Source: an uncultured Macromonas sp. (lineage in GTDB: Bacteria; Pseudomonadota; Gammaproteobacteria; Burkholderiales; Burkholderiaceae). Taken from it: a stretch of DNA of 12,702 bases. Shown here piece by piece: positions 7,743 to 12,702 of this stretch (position 1 is the stretch's first letter; every line of letters starts with the position of its first letter). The stretch is from the NCBI GenBank assembly GCA_946481585.1, contig CAMLOF010000061.1, forward strand, positions 1 to 12,702, given 5' to 3'. The notes beneath the pieces are model-generated. The model worked only from the letters and a program-made list of their open reading frames with translations, was not told the DNA's origin and searched no databases. The position numbers and the translations under genes were made by a program.

Positions 7743-9078
7743 GCGAACCCCTTTCCAGGTAGAGCGCCTGCAATGCCTGGCGCGGGAGCTTGCCGGTGCT
7801 GTTGCGTGGCAGCGCGTCCACCCGCAGCAGCGGCCGTGGCAGGAAGATCGCGTCCACGCGCTGGCGCAGCGCCGCCAGCAGCGCGCGGTTGTCCAGCGAT
7901 GGCGCCACCACGAAGGCCACCAGCCGGGTGATGCCGTCCGGTGAGGTTTCGTCGGGCAGGAAGAACGCGGCGTCCAACACCCCGTCGATGGCGCAGATCT
8001 GGTGGTTCAGGTAGGCCAGCGATGTGCGCTTGCCCGCGATGTTGATCAGGTCGCTGTGGCGGCCATGCAGGAGGAACTGCCGGCCATCATTCAGCAGTTC
8101 GATGCTGTCCGACAGCGGTACCCGGTTTTCCACGTGCCCGCCGCTGGCGTGGGTGATCTCGCCAGTCTGCTCCAGCGTGACACCGGCCATCAGCCGCCAG
8201 GTGGCGCCGTCTAGCGTGCGGCGGCAGGCCAATGCCGAGGACTCGGTGGAGCCATAAATTTCGTGCAGTGGCGCCTGGAAGGCCTGCTCAGCCCGGCGTG
8301 CCAGGTCCAGGCTCAACGGTGCGGTGGCCGACAGCAGCAGGTCCACGGCGGGCAACGGCAGGCCGACCGCCATCAGGTTCGACAAGTGGAACGGCGTGGT
8401 GACCAGCATGCGAGGCTGTGGCACTGTTGCCAACGCCTGCACGATGTCTTGCGCGTAGAAGGGCTTGCCGCTCCAAAAGCTGCAGCCGCCATGCAGGGCG
8501 ATGAGGAAGGTGGACTCGAAGCCGTAGCTGTGCTGCGCCGGGACGGTGCCGACAATGGCGTGCGGACGTTGCATGACGCCAAGTGCCTCGGCTTCGGTGC
8601 GGCCGTTGCGCACCAGCTTGCCCCAGGTCTTGCGGTGTGCCTGCGGCGTGCCCGTGGAGCCCGATGTGAACAGCATGGCCACCGTGGCCGCATCGTCGAT
8701 CAAGGGAATGTTCTGCACCGGCGGGGCTGGCAGGTCGTCGACGGCGGGAAAGACACATGGATGCAGGCGTTTGTCCGTCACGGTGATGTGCTCCGCCAGG
8801 CAGACGGCACCGGGATAGTCGCTGGTCAGCCACGCGAGTGTCTCTGCCGATTGGGAGGCGGGCTGCAGGCTGACACGGCCACTGATGGCGCAGGCTGCCA
8901 GGGTCAGCGCGAAATGGTAGCGGTCTTCGCACAGGTTGATCACCCAACGGGTGTCGGGCAGCCATGCCGCGAGCGCTTGCGCCTTGCTGATGAAAGCCCG
9001 GACGGTGACCGGACCTTCGGGACGCCAGACCAGGATGTCGTCCAGTTGGCGATGGGTGAGCAGTGGGGACGCGTTCAT
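7729..9078 (-). CDS. apeH: AMP-dependent acyl-ACP synthetase loading the aryl starter (ApeH-like)
   Basis: A 449-residue adenylating enzyme of the ANL superfamily. The core motifs are visible in order: the P-loop-like TSGSTGTPQ at 138-146 (the usual Lys after Pro is Gln), YGSTES at 275-280, the hinge region GRHSDLINIAGKRTS at 339-353, and the C-terminal PRNSTGKLPRQAL with the catalytic Lys430. At 449 residues it is compact compared with typical acyl-CoA ligases of 500-550. In aryl polyene pathways this enzyme activates an aromatic acid (4-hydroxybenzoate- or cinnamate-type) and attaches it to an acyl carrier protein; the exact acid is not readable here. Start 9078 overlaps the stop of the membrane protein as ATGA. 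Confidence 0.9.
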   Translation of the reverse strand: MNASPLLTHRQLDDILVWRPEGPVTVRAFISKAQALAAWLPDTRWVINLCEDRYHFALTLAACAISGRVSLQPASQSAETLAWLTSDYPGAVCLAEHITVTDKRLHPCVFPAVDDLPAPPVQNIPLIDDAATVAMLFTSGSTGTPQAHRKTWGKLVRNGRTEAEALGVMQRPHAIVGTVPAQHSYGFESTFLIALHGGCSFWSGKPFYAQDIVQALATVPQPRMLVTTPFHLSNLMAVGLPLPAVDLLLSATAPLSLDLARRAEQAFQAPLHEIYGSTESSALACRRTLDGATWRLMAGVTLEQTGEITHASGGHVENRVPLSDSIELLNDGRQFLLHGRHSDLINIAGKRTSLAYLNHQICAIDGVLDAAFFLPDETSPDGITRLVAFVVAPSLDNRALLAALRQRVDAIFLPRPLLRVDALPRNSTGKLPRQALQALYLERGSHVHG

Positions 9079-9731
9079 GGGTGTTTTCCCGACTGACGCT
9101 GCATGGCGCGGTCGCGCTGGTAGGCCCGGACCACGGCTGCGATGGAGGGGCGCTCCTCAGGGGGGAGGGCTGTTTTGCGCCACAGGTGCTCCAGCAGGAA
9201 CATCAGCCCGACCAACGGCCCTGTCAGCACGTTGGCGTGCAGCGACCATACCGGGACAGGCGCCCACAGAAACAGCGCCGTGGATACCAGGGCGTTCAGC
9301 AGGAAGAATGCTGTCCAGGCCAGGGTGACCAGGCGTGTGTAGCGGACCTTCCGCGCAGACAGGTGCTCGCCCATGATCTGTCTGGCCAACCGGGTGACCA
9401 GCGCATCGCCCGGACCGCGCAGCGAGAAGCCAAAAAGAGCGGCCAGCGCCAGGTGGATGCCCAGGTGCTGGAGGTAGTACAACAGGTTGACGTTGCTGCG
9501 CAGTACGGGCCAGGTGGCCTGCAGGGCCAGGGCCGTGGCCAGCAGGCCCGCCAGAAGCCAGGCGCGGCCCCGTGTCAGCAGCGCTGGAACGAGGGCCAGT
9601 GCTACCGGCGCCACGGCGATGGCGACGTTCACGTCCGGATGGCCGTGGCCGGTGCTGCCGAGGTGTGCGCCCACGATCCAGGCCAGCAGCAGCAGCGCCA
9701 GCCCCAGGCCGCGCAGCACGCGCAGGGTCAT
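9075..9731 (-). CDS. apeG: COG4648-type polytopic membrane protein (ApeG-like)
   Basis: A 218-residue integral membrane protein without a recognised enzymatic motif. About six hydrophobic segments can be seen, near residues 5-22, 34-53, 57-75, 84-101, 130-155 and 160-180, with a basic, soluble C-terminal tail (about 183-218). Short recognisable stretches are YYLQHLGIHLALAALFGFSL and WSLHANVLTGPLVGLMFLLE. Such proteins sit between the acyl carrier protein and the AMP ligase in many aryl polyene clusters; their role is unknown, and holding the ACP-bound synthesis at the membrane or helping transport are guesses. Its start forms an ATGA overlap with ACP2 and its stop overlaps the ligase start. 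Identification rests on context plus membrane topology rather than a catalytic signature. Confidence 0.8.
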   Translation of the reverse strand: MTLRVLRGLGLALLLLAWIVGAHLGSTGHGHPDVNVAIAVAPVALALVPALLTRGRAWLLAGLLATALALQATWPVLRSNVNLLYYLQHLGIHLALAALFGFSLRGPGDALVTRLARQIMGEHLSARKVRYTRLVTLAWTAFFLLNALVSTALFLWAPVPVWSLHANVLTGPLVGLMFLLEHLWRKTALPPEERPSIAAVVRAYQRDRAMQRQSGKHP

Positions 9732-10012
9732 TTCGTGCGGTTGGCCGCGATGTGGCCAGCCAGCGCGCGGACCGAGGCAAATATCTTCTCGTTGTCCTCG
9801 TTGTCGGAGCGCATCTGAAAACCATAACGTTTGGAAATCACCAGCGAGATTTCCAGCATGTCGATCGAGTCCAGGCCCAGACCATCGCCGTACAGCGGTG
9901 CGTCGGGGTCCACCTCGGACACGGGCACGTCAAGGTTCAATGCTTCTACGATCAGTTCGACGACTTCGGGCCAAAGGGCGTCGATCGAATCGGGTTGAAT
10001 GGTTTCGGGCAT
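9728..10012 (-). CDS. Acyl carrier protein 2
   Basis: A 94-residue acidic acyl carrier protein. The phosphopantetheine attachment site is Ser49 in GLGLDSIDMLEI, preceded by the typical DPDAPLYGDGLG loop and followed by the recognition helix ending in ISKRYGFQM. The start is the ATG at 10012, giving MPETIQPDS; the frame stays open for a further 42 codons upstream, but that stretch lies inside the ketosynthase 1 gene and looks like a shadow. It begins four bases after the ketosynthase 1 stop, without a strong ribosome-binding sequence of its own, so it probably depends on coupling. It differs clearly from ACP1 (GVDSL), which suggests separate roles for the two carriers, for example starter loading against chain elongation. 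Aryl polyene clusters commonly have two ACPs; I cannot say which matches ApeE and which ApeF. Confidence 0.9.
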   Translation of the reverse strand: MPETIQPDSIDALWPEVVELIVEALNLDVPVSEVDPDAPLYGDGLGLDSIDMLEISLVISKRYGFQMRSDNEDNEKIFASVRALAGHIAANRTK

Positions 10013-10016
10013 GGCG

Positions 10017-11291
10017 TCAATCTTGGGAAACGACAGAGGGCGGGGCGCGAAACGCCAGCACGGCGTTGCTGCCTCCGAAGGCAAAGGAATGGGACAGCGC
10101 TGCGCGCAACGCGACACCGCGGCGGCCTTCCAGAACATGGTCCACGCCTTCGCAGGCGGGGTCGATGCGGCCGCGCAGGTGGGCGGTGGGCGGGATGGCC
10201 TGTTCGCGCAGCGTCATTACAGTGACCACGGCCTCGATGGCGCCTGCGGCCCCCAGCAGGTGCCCGTGCATCGATTTCGTCGCGCTCACGGGCAGCCGTT
10301 CCGCGTGCTGACCGAACACCTCGCGGATGGCGCTGATTTCGGTGGGGTCGCCCTCGGCCGTGGCCGTGCCGTGGGCGTTGATGTAACCAACGTCCGCCGT
10401 GGTGAGTCCGCCGTCGGCCAGCGCCGACCGTATCGCACGTGCCTGCCCGTCACGGTCCGGGCGGACAAGGTGGGTGTGGTCGCAGCTGCTGCCATAGCCC
10501 ACCAGTTCGGCGTGGATGTGCGCGCCGCGTGCCAGGGCGTGTTCCCAGTTCTCCAGGACCAGTGCAGCACCGCCTTCACCCAGCACCAGGCCAGTGCGAT
10601 CCTGGGCGAACGGGCGGCAGGCGCCCGGCGCGGTGTCGGCATCTCCTGCCGCCATCACGCGCATCGCTTCCCAGGCGCGTATCACGCCATACGACTGGCA
10701 CATGTCCGAGCCGCCGGTCATCATCACGTCGGCCTCGCCGTCGCGCACGCGCCGGAATGCCTCGCCGATGGCAATGGTCGAAGATGCACAGGCCGCAGTG
10801 TGGCTGGTGCTGACGCCGCCAAGCCCCAGCTGGATGGAGATGTGGGCGTTGACGGCGTTGTTCATGCCGAGCACCACCGACAAGGGCGACAGGCGCTCAC
10901 GTCCCTTCAGCCACATCTCGCGGCTGCCGCGTTCGTAGGCGGCTACGCCGCCCAGGGCCGTGCCCCATATGCAGCCCCAGGTCTGGCGCGCGGGTCCGCT
11001 GTCTCCGGCCGGGCGTGGCAGTGCCGCGTCGTCCCACGCCGCAAACGCCGCAGCCGTGCCGAGTTGCGCGAAGCGCTCCATCATCAGGGCCAGGGGTTTG
11101 CCGAGGACGGCCTCCGGTTCGAACTGCGTGCAGCTGACAAAGGGCGTGGAAAGCGGTTTTGGGGGCTCGTCCGAAACGAACTGGCGCACGGCCGATTCAC
11201 CCGCGAGCAGGCGGGCGAAGAAGTCGGCAGTGCCACCGCCGTAAGGGCTGACCAGCCCGATGCCGGTGATGGCGACGCGGCGTGGGTGCAT
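10017..11291 (-). CDS. Beta-ketoacyl-ACP synthase 1 (FabF type)
   Basis: A full-length 424-residue condensing enzyme. It opens with RRVAITGIGLVSPYGGG, and the active-site residues are complete: Cys168 in HTAACASS, His307 in NAHGTATAEGD, Lys339 and His344 in KSMHGHLLGAAGA, with a C-terminal SHSFAFGGSNAVL. The nucleophile loop reads AACASS instead of the more usual TACSSS, as in several specialised ketosynthases. It would perform one class of condensation in polyene synthesis, possibly the first one on the aryl starter; that division is inference. The ATG at 11291 has a strong GGAGG (11301-11297) five bases upstream. That sequence is part of an 8-base inverted repeat that could fold over it. 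It lies between the two acyl carrier protein genes, apart from the second ketosynthase and its chain-length-factor partner. Confidence 0.9.
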   Translation of the reverse strand: MHPRRVAITGIGLVSPYGGGTADFFARLLAGESAVRQFVSDEPPKPLSTPFVSCTQFEPEAVLGKPLALMMERFAQLGTAAAFAAWDDAALPRPAGDSGPARQTWGCIWGTALGGVAAYERGSREMWLKGRERLSPLSVVLGMNNAVNAHISIQLGLGGVSTSHTAACASSTIAIGEAFRRVRDGEADVMMTGGSDMCQSYGVIRAWEAMRVMAAGDADTAPGACRPFAQDRTGLVLGEGGAALVLENWEHALARGAHIHAELVGYGSSCDHTHLVRPDRDGQARAIRSALADGGLTTADVGYINAHGTATAEGDPTEISAIREVFGQHAERLPVSATKSMHGHLLGAAGAIEAVVTVMTLREQAIPPTAHLRGRIDPACEGVDHVLEGRRGVALRAALSHSFAFGGSNAVLAFRAPPSVVSQD

Positions 11292-11293
11292 GT

Positions 11294-11373
11294 CAGCCTC
11301 CGCCGAGCCGCCTCAAGGAGGCTGAAGCCCCCTCGGGGGGCAGCAAACAAAGTGAGCGTGGGAGTCGCGTCAT
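11294..11373 (-). repeat. Structured intergenic hairpin element between ACP1 and ketosynthase 1
   Basis: This 83-base gap is packed with inverted repeats. A six-pair GC stem with three-base loop lies at 11327-11332/11336-11341 (GCCCCC and GGGGGC), and a five-pair stem at 11310-11314/11318-11322. Overlapping the latter, an eight-base perfect inverted repeat, CAGCCTCC at 11294-11301 against GGAGGCTG at 11317-11324, contains the ketosynthase ribosome-binding sequence in one arm. There is no T-run after the GC stem on the minus strand, so it is not a simple terminator. Its look (CCCCCGAGGGGGC followed by a second smaller hairpin) reminds me of dispersed intergenic elements common in Comamonadaceae genomes; that family link is memory, not a search result. 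Confidence 0.6.
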
Positions 11374-11374
11374 G

Positions 11375-11614
11375 TCAGGCTGTGCGGGCGGCTGCCAGGT
11401 TGTCGATGATCGACATCATGTCGCCGACGGTCTTGGGCGGCGTCTGGTCAGAGGAGATCTCTATGCCCAGGCGGTCCTCGGCTTCAAACATCAGCTCGGC
11501 CAGCATCAGGGAGTCGACACCCAGGTCGGCCAATTGGGCGTCGGCCAGAATCTTTTCGGGCTCAACACCCAGGCGTTCGGTCAGAAAATTGCGGATCAGG
11601 TCAATGGAGTTCAT
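11375..11614 (-). CDS. Acyl carrier protein 1 (first gene of the operon)
   Basis: A 79-residue acyl carrier protein. The phosphopantetheine site is Ser35 in LADLGVDSLMLAEL, followed by the recognition helix FEAEDRLGIEI and a typical C-terminal segment TVGDMMSIIDNL. I chose the ATG at 11614 (MNSIDLIRNFL), where ACP homology begins; the frame is open 20 codons further up, but those residues are Arg- and Pro-rich and not ACP-like. No good ribosome-binding sequence precedes either start, which is odd for the leading gene of the operon. It is separated from ketosynthase 1 by the hairpin-rich gap, unlike the rest of the operon. Together with ACP2 it would carry the starter and the growing polyene as thioesters; no phosphopantetheinyl transferase gene is in the window. 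Confidence 0.88.
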   Translation of the reverse strand: MNSIDLIRNFLTERLGVEPEKILADAQLADLGVDSLMLAELMFEAEDRLGIEISSDQTPPKTVGDMMSIIDNLAAARTA

Positions 11615-11652
11615 GCTGGTCGGTCGACGAAAGCGCCGCCGCGACGCACCCC

Positions 11653-11790
11653 ATGACGGGCAGTGGCACGGCAAATCAACAAGGGGTCCCTCACTTCACG
11701 TGGCCGCTCTTGTGGGTGATTCTGGCGGCCTTGACGTATGCGTTGGTGGTTTGGTGCCTCTACAAGCCTGCGGGCCTGAAAAGCACTTAA
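11653..11790 (+). CDS. Possible small single-span membrane protein (45 aa)
   Basis: A 45-codon ORF from ATG (11653) to TAA (11788-11790), unrelated to any family I know. Residues 1-16 are polar (MTGSGTANQQGVPHFT), residues 17-37 form an uninterrupted hydrophobic run rich in Leu, Val, Ala and Trp, and the tail KPAGLKST is short and basic. This is the layout of a single transmembrane peptide with the basic end in the cytosol. Most codons end in G or C, like real genes nearby. Against it: no ribosome-binding sequence precedes the ATG, and the opposite strand of the same stretch is an open hydrophilic frame, so the hydrophobicity could be a mirror effect of GC-rich DNA. It lies in the divergent region, on the same strand as the PAP2 gene that begins 125 bases later. 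Confidence 0.3.
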   Translation: MTGSGTANQQGVPHFTWPLLWVILAALTYALVVWCLYKPAGLKST

Positions 11791-11819
11791 ATTATACAAA
11801 TGACATTTGCGCGCATGGA
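11784..11819 (-). promoter_or_regulatory. Putative promoter of the aryl polyene operon
   Basis: On the minus strand a perfect TATAAT lies at 11796-11791, within the only AT-rich patch of the divergent region. The hexamer 17 bases upstream (TCCATG at 11819-11814) is a poor -35 match, so the promoter would be weak or activator-dependent. An eight-base palindrome, TGCGCGCA at 11808-11815, falls in the spacer and could be an operator or chance. Transcription would begin near 11784 and leave a leader of about 170 bases before ACP1. Confidence 0.4.
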
Positions 11820-11840
11820 GCCTGCAACAGTAGGCGTACC

Positions 11841-11869
11841 TTGGGGTCAACGGTAGTGTTGAGTTAAAT
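11841..11869 (+). promoter_or_regulatory. Weak candidate promoter for the PAP2 gene
   Basis: TTGGGG (11841-11846) and TTAAAT (11864-11869) are separated by exactly 17 bases and point toward the PAP2 gene, with a predicted leader of about 40 bases. Both boxes match the sigma-70 consensus only partly (three and four of six), so this is a spacing-based guess. A palindrome CGCATGCG lies a little downstream, before the start codon. Confidence 0.22.
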
Positions 11870-11915
11870 TCGGCCGCACGGTTCGCATGCGTATTGCGCT
11901 TCAAACAAACGATTC

Positions 11916-12617
11916 ATGGCATCAATCACTGAAACAGGGTGGCCCAAGCGAGTGCTCACGAGGCTCTGGTTGCTGTGGCCCCTCAAGGCGGCGGGCACCA
12001 TGGCCTTCATGACGCTGTTCTTCTGGGCGTACTTCTGGCTCCTGCGCAACCCCAGGACGGAGCCATGGACCATGCCCGTTCTGCAGGTGGACGAGTGGGT
12101 GGCGTTCATGCCCGCGGGGTTTCTGGCCTACGCGTCGCTGTGGGTGTATGTGTCGCTCCCCCCCGCGTTGATGCCTGACTTCAGATCGCTGGCGCGTTTT
12201 GGCTGCTGGACTGCCGCACTGTGTGTGTTCTGCCTGGGTATTTTTTGGTTGTTTCCAACGCAGACACCGCCATTTGCCATCGACTGGGCGTTGCACCCCG
12301 AACTTGCATTCATGAAGAGCCTGGATGCCGCTGGAAACGCCTGTCCGTCCCTGCACGTGGCCTCGGCTGTCTATTCGGCCATCTGGTTGCGGCACCTGTT
12401 CAAAGGGCTGGCTGCGCCGCAACTGCTCAATGGGCTGAGCGTGCTGCATTGCGTGGCAATTGTCTGGTCAACGATGGCCGTGCGACAGCACGTCTTGCTG
12501 GATGTGCTGGCGGGGGCCATCGTCGGATGGGCCTTTGCCTGGGCGGCTCTGCGTGGTGAGCGGGCTGCGAGTGTCAATGGCGCCAACCTGTTGGCTGTCG
12601 TGCCTGCGAGAGACTGA
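11916..12617 (+). CDS. PAP2-type membrane phosphatase (Aur1/inositol phosphotransferase-like branch)
   Basis: A 233-residue integral membrane protein with hydrophobic segments near 23-42, 62-80, 95-113, 150-165, 172-188 and 193-210. Two of the three PAP2 signatures are present: C2 as PSLH (144-147, His147) and C3 as S-x6-H-x3-D (Ser185, His192, Asp196). The classical C1 (K-x6-RP) is not seen; the FPTQTPP at 113-119 resembles the FPTxPP stretch of the Aur1-like branch. These enzymes hydrolyse or transfer lipid phosphates at the membrane. The ATG at 11916 is the start of the frame; no clear ribosome-binding sequence precedes it. It is divergent from the aryl polyene operon. A link to polyene-lipid anchoring is possible, but so is an unrelated membrane-lipid role. 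Confidence 0.82.
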   Translation: MASITETGWPKRVLTRLWLLWPLKAAGTMAFMTLFFWAYFWLLRNPRTEPWTMPVLQVDEWVAFMPAGFLAYASLWVYVSLPPALMPDFRSLARFGCWTAALCVFCLGIFWLFPTQTPPFAIDWALHPELAFMKSLDAAGNACPSLHVASAVYSAIWLRHLFKGLAAPQLLNGLSVLHCVAIVWSTMAVRQHVLLDVLAGAIVGWAFAWAALRGERAASVNGANLLAVVPARD

Positions 12618-12647
12618 GGGGTTGCCCAGCATTCTTGCGTACCCATG

Positions 12648-12672
12648 AAAAAACCGCCCAGGTTGGGCGGTT
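12648..12672 (-). terminator. Rho-independent terminator for a leftward transcript from beyond the right edge
   Basis: A perfect nine-pair stem (AACCGCCCA at 12652-12660, TGGGCGGTT at 12664-12672) with a three-base loop is followed, on the minus strand, by six Ts (12653-12648). There is no T-run on the plus-strand side, so it best serves a minus-strand gene ending right of the window; it may also help end the convergent PAP2 transcript. The remaining bases 12618-12647 and 12673-12702 show no gene I can support. Confidence 0.8.
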
Positions 12673-12702
12673 GAGATGGGCTGTTGACCGGCGCGATCAG
12701 AA

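Noticed and set aside
11327..11341. The GCCCCC/GGGGGC hairpin as an intrinsic terminator inside the operon.
   Set aside because: No T-run follows the stem on either strand, and the downstream genes are clearly part of the same pathway.
9999..11867. A 622-codon plus-strand open frame antisense to ketosynthase 1, plus similar long plus-strand frames at 4263-5387, 6541-7674 and 220-996.
   Set aside because: They are mirror frames of strongly GC3-biased genes, with Gln-, His-, Arg- and Gly-rich translations and no family motifs, while the opposite strand has complete catalytic signatures.
11611..11904. A 97-codon minus-strand frame whose stop overlaps the ACP1 start as ATGA, mimicking the operon's coupling pattern.
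   Set aside because: Its translation is rich in Arg, Asn and His without motif or hydrophobic core, it reads through the likely promoter, and no ribosome-binding sequence precedes it. The overlap is probably chance.
1..12702. CRISPR arrays, tRNA or rRNA genes, insertion sequences or transposase genes.
   Set aside because: No regularly spaced repeats, no cloverleaf or rRNA-like conserved stretches, and no transposase motifs were seen; nearly all sequence is explained by the biosynthetic genes.

Overview
The window is high-GC (mid-60s % by eye) with strong third-position GC bias and long antisense open frames. Together with an intergenic hairpin element of a style I associate with Comamonadaceae, this suggests a betaproteobacterium of the order Burkholderiales (Acidovorax, Variovorax or Hydrogenophaga type). 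The genus is an inference; no rRNA or other marker gene is present.

Almost everything from position 11614 down to 1 is one leftward (minus-strand) operon of aryl polyene (APE) type, related to the APE, xanthomonadin and flexirubin pathways for yellow membrane-bound aryl-polyene pigments. In transcription order it encodes: acyl carrier protein 1 (11375-11614), ketosynthase 1 (10017-11291), acyl carrier protein 2 (9728-10012), a COG4648-type membrane protein (9075-9731), a starter-loading AMP ligase (7729-9078), a compact hotdog dehydratase (7437-7742), an LpxL-like acyltransferase (6535-7440), a LolA-like periplasmic carrier (5969-6538), an MMPL/RND exporter (3636-5972), a NodB-type deacetylase (2839-3639), a SAM methyltransferase (2123-2842), ketosynthase 2 (891-2084), a half-length ketosynthase-like chain-length-factor protein (100-894), and the start of a second dehydratase (1-106, cut by the window edge). 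Ketoreductase and further ketosynthase genes are expected beyond the left edge but are not visible.

Functionally, the ligase would load an aromatic acid onto an ACP. The ketosynthases, the chain-length-factor-like partner, the dehydratases and an off-window reductase would build the conjugated polyene on the ACPs. The methyltransferase would decorate the head group. The acyltransferase, and perhaps the deacetylase, would attach the polyene to a lipid or glycolipid anchor. MMPL and LolA would move the product toward the outer membrane. Eight junctions are the 4-base stop/start overlap ATGA and two more are longer overlaps, so the operon is very tightly coupled. The exceptions are a 38-base gap before ketosynthase 2 and an 83-base gap between ACP1 and ketosynthase 1, which holds a structured hairpin element that could hide the ribosome binding site of ketosynthase 1.

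The region 11615-11915 is a divergent intergenic region with a consensus -10 box facing the operon and a possible unannotated 45-codon single-membrane-span ORF on the plus strand. To its right, 11916-12617 encodes a PAP2-type membrane phosphatase on the plus strand. The window ends with a hairpin plus T-tract terminator (12648-12672) that serves a leftward transcript coming from beyond the right edge.
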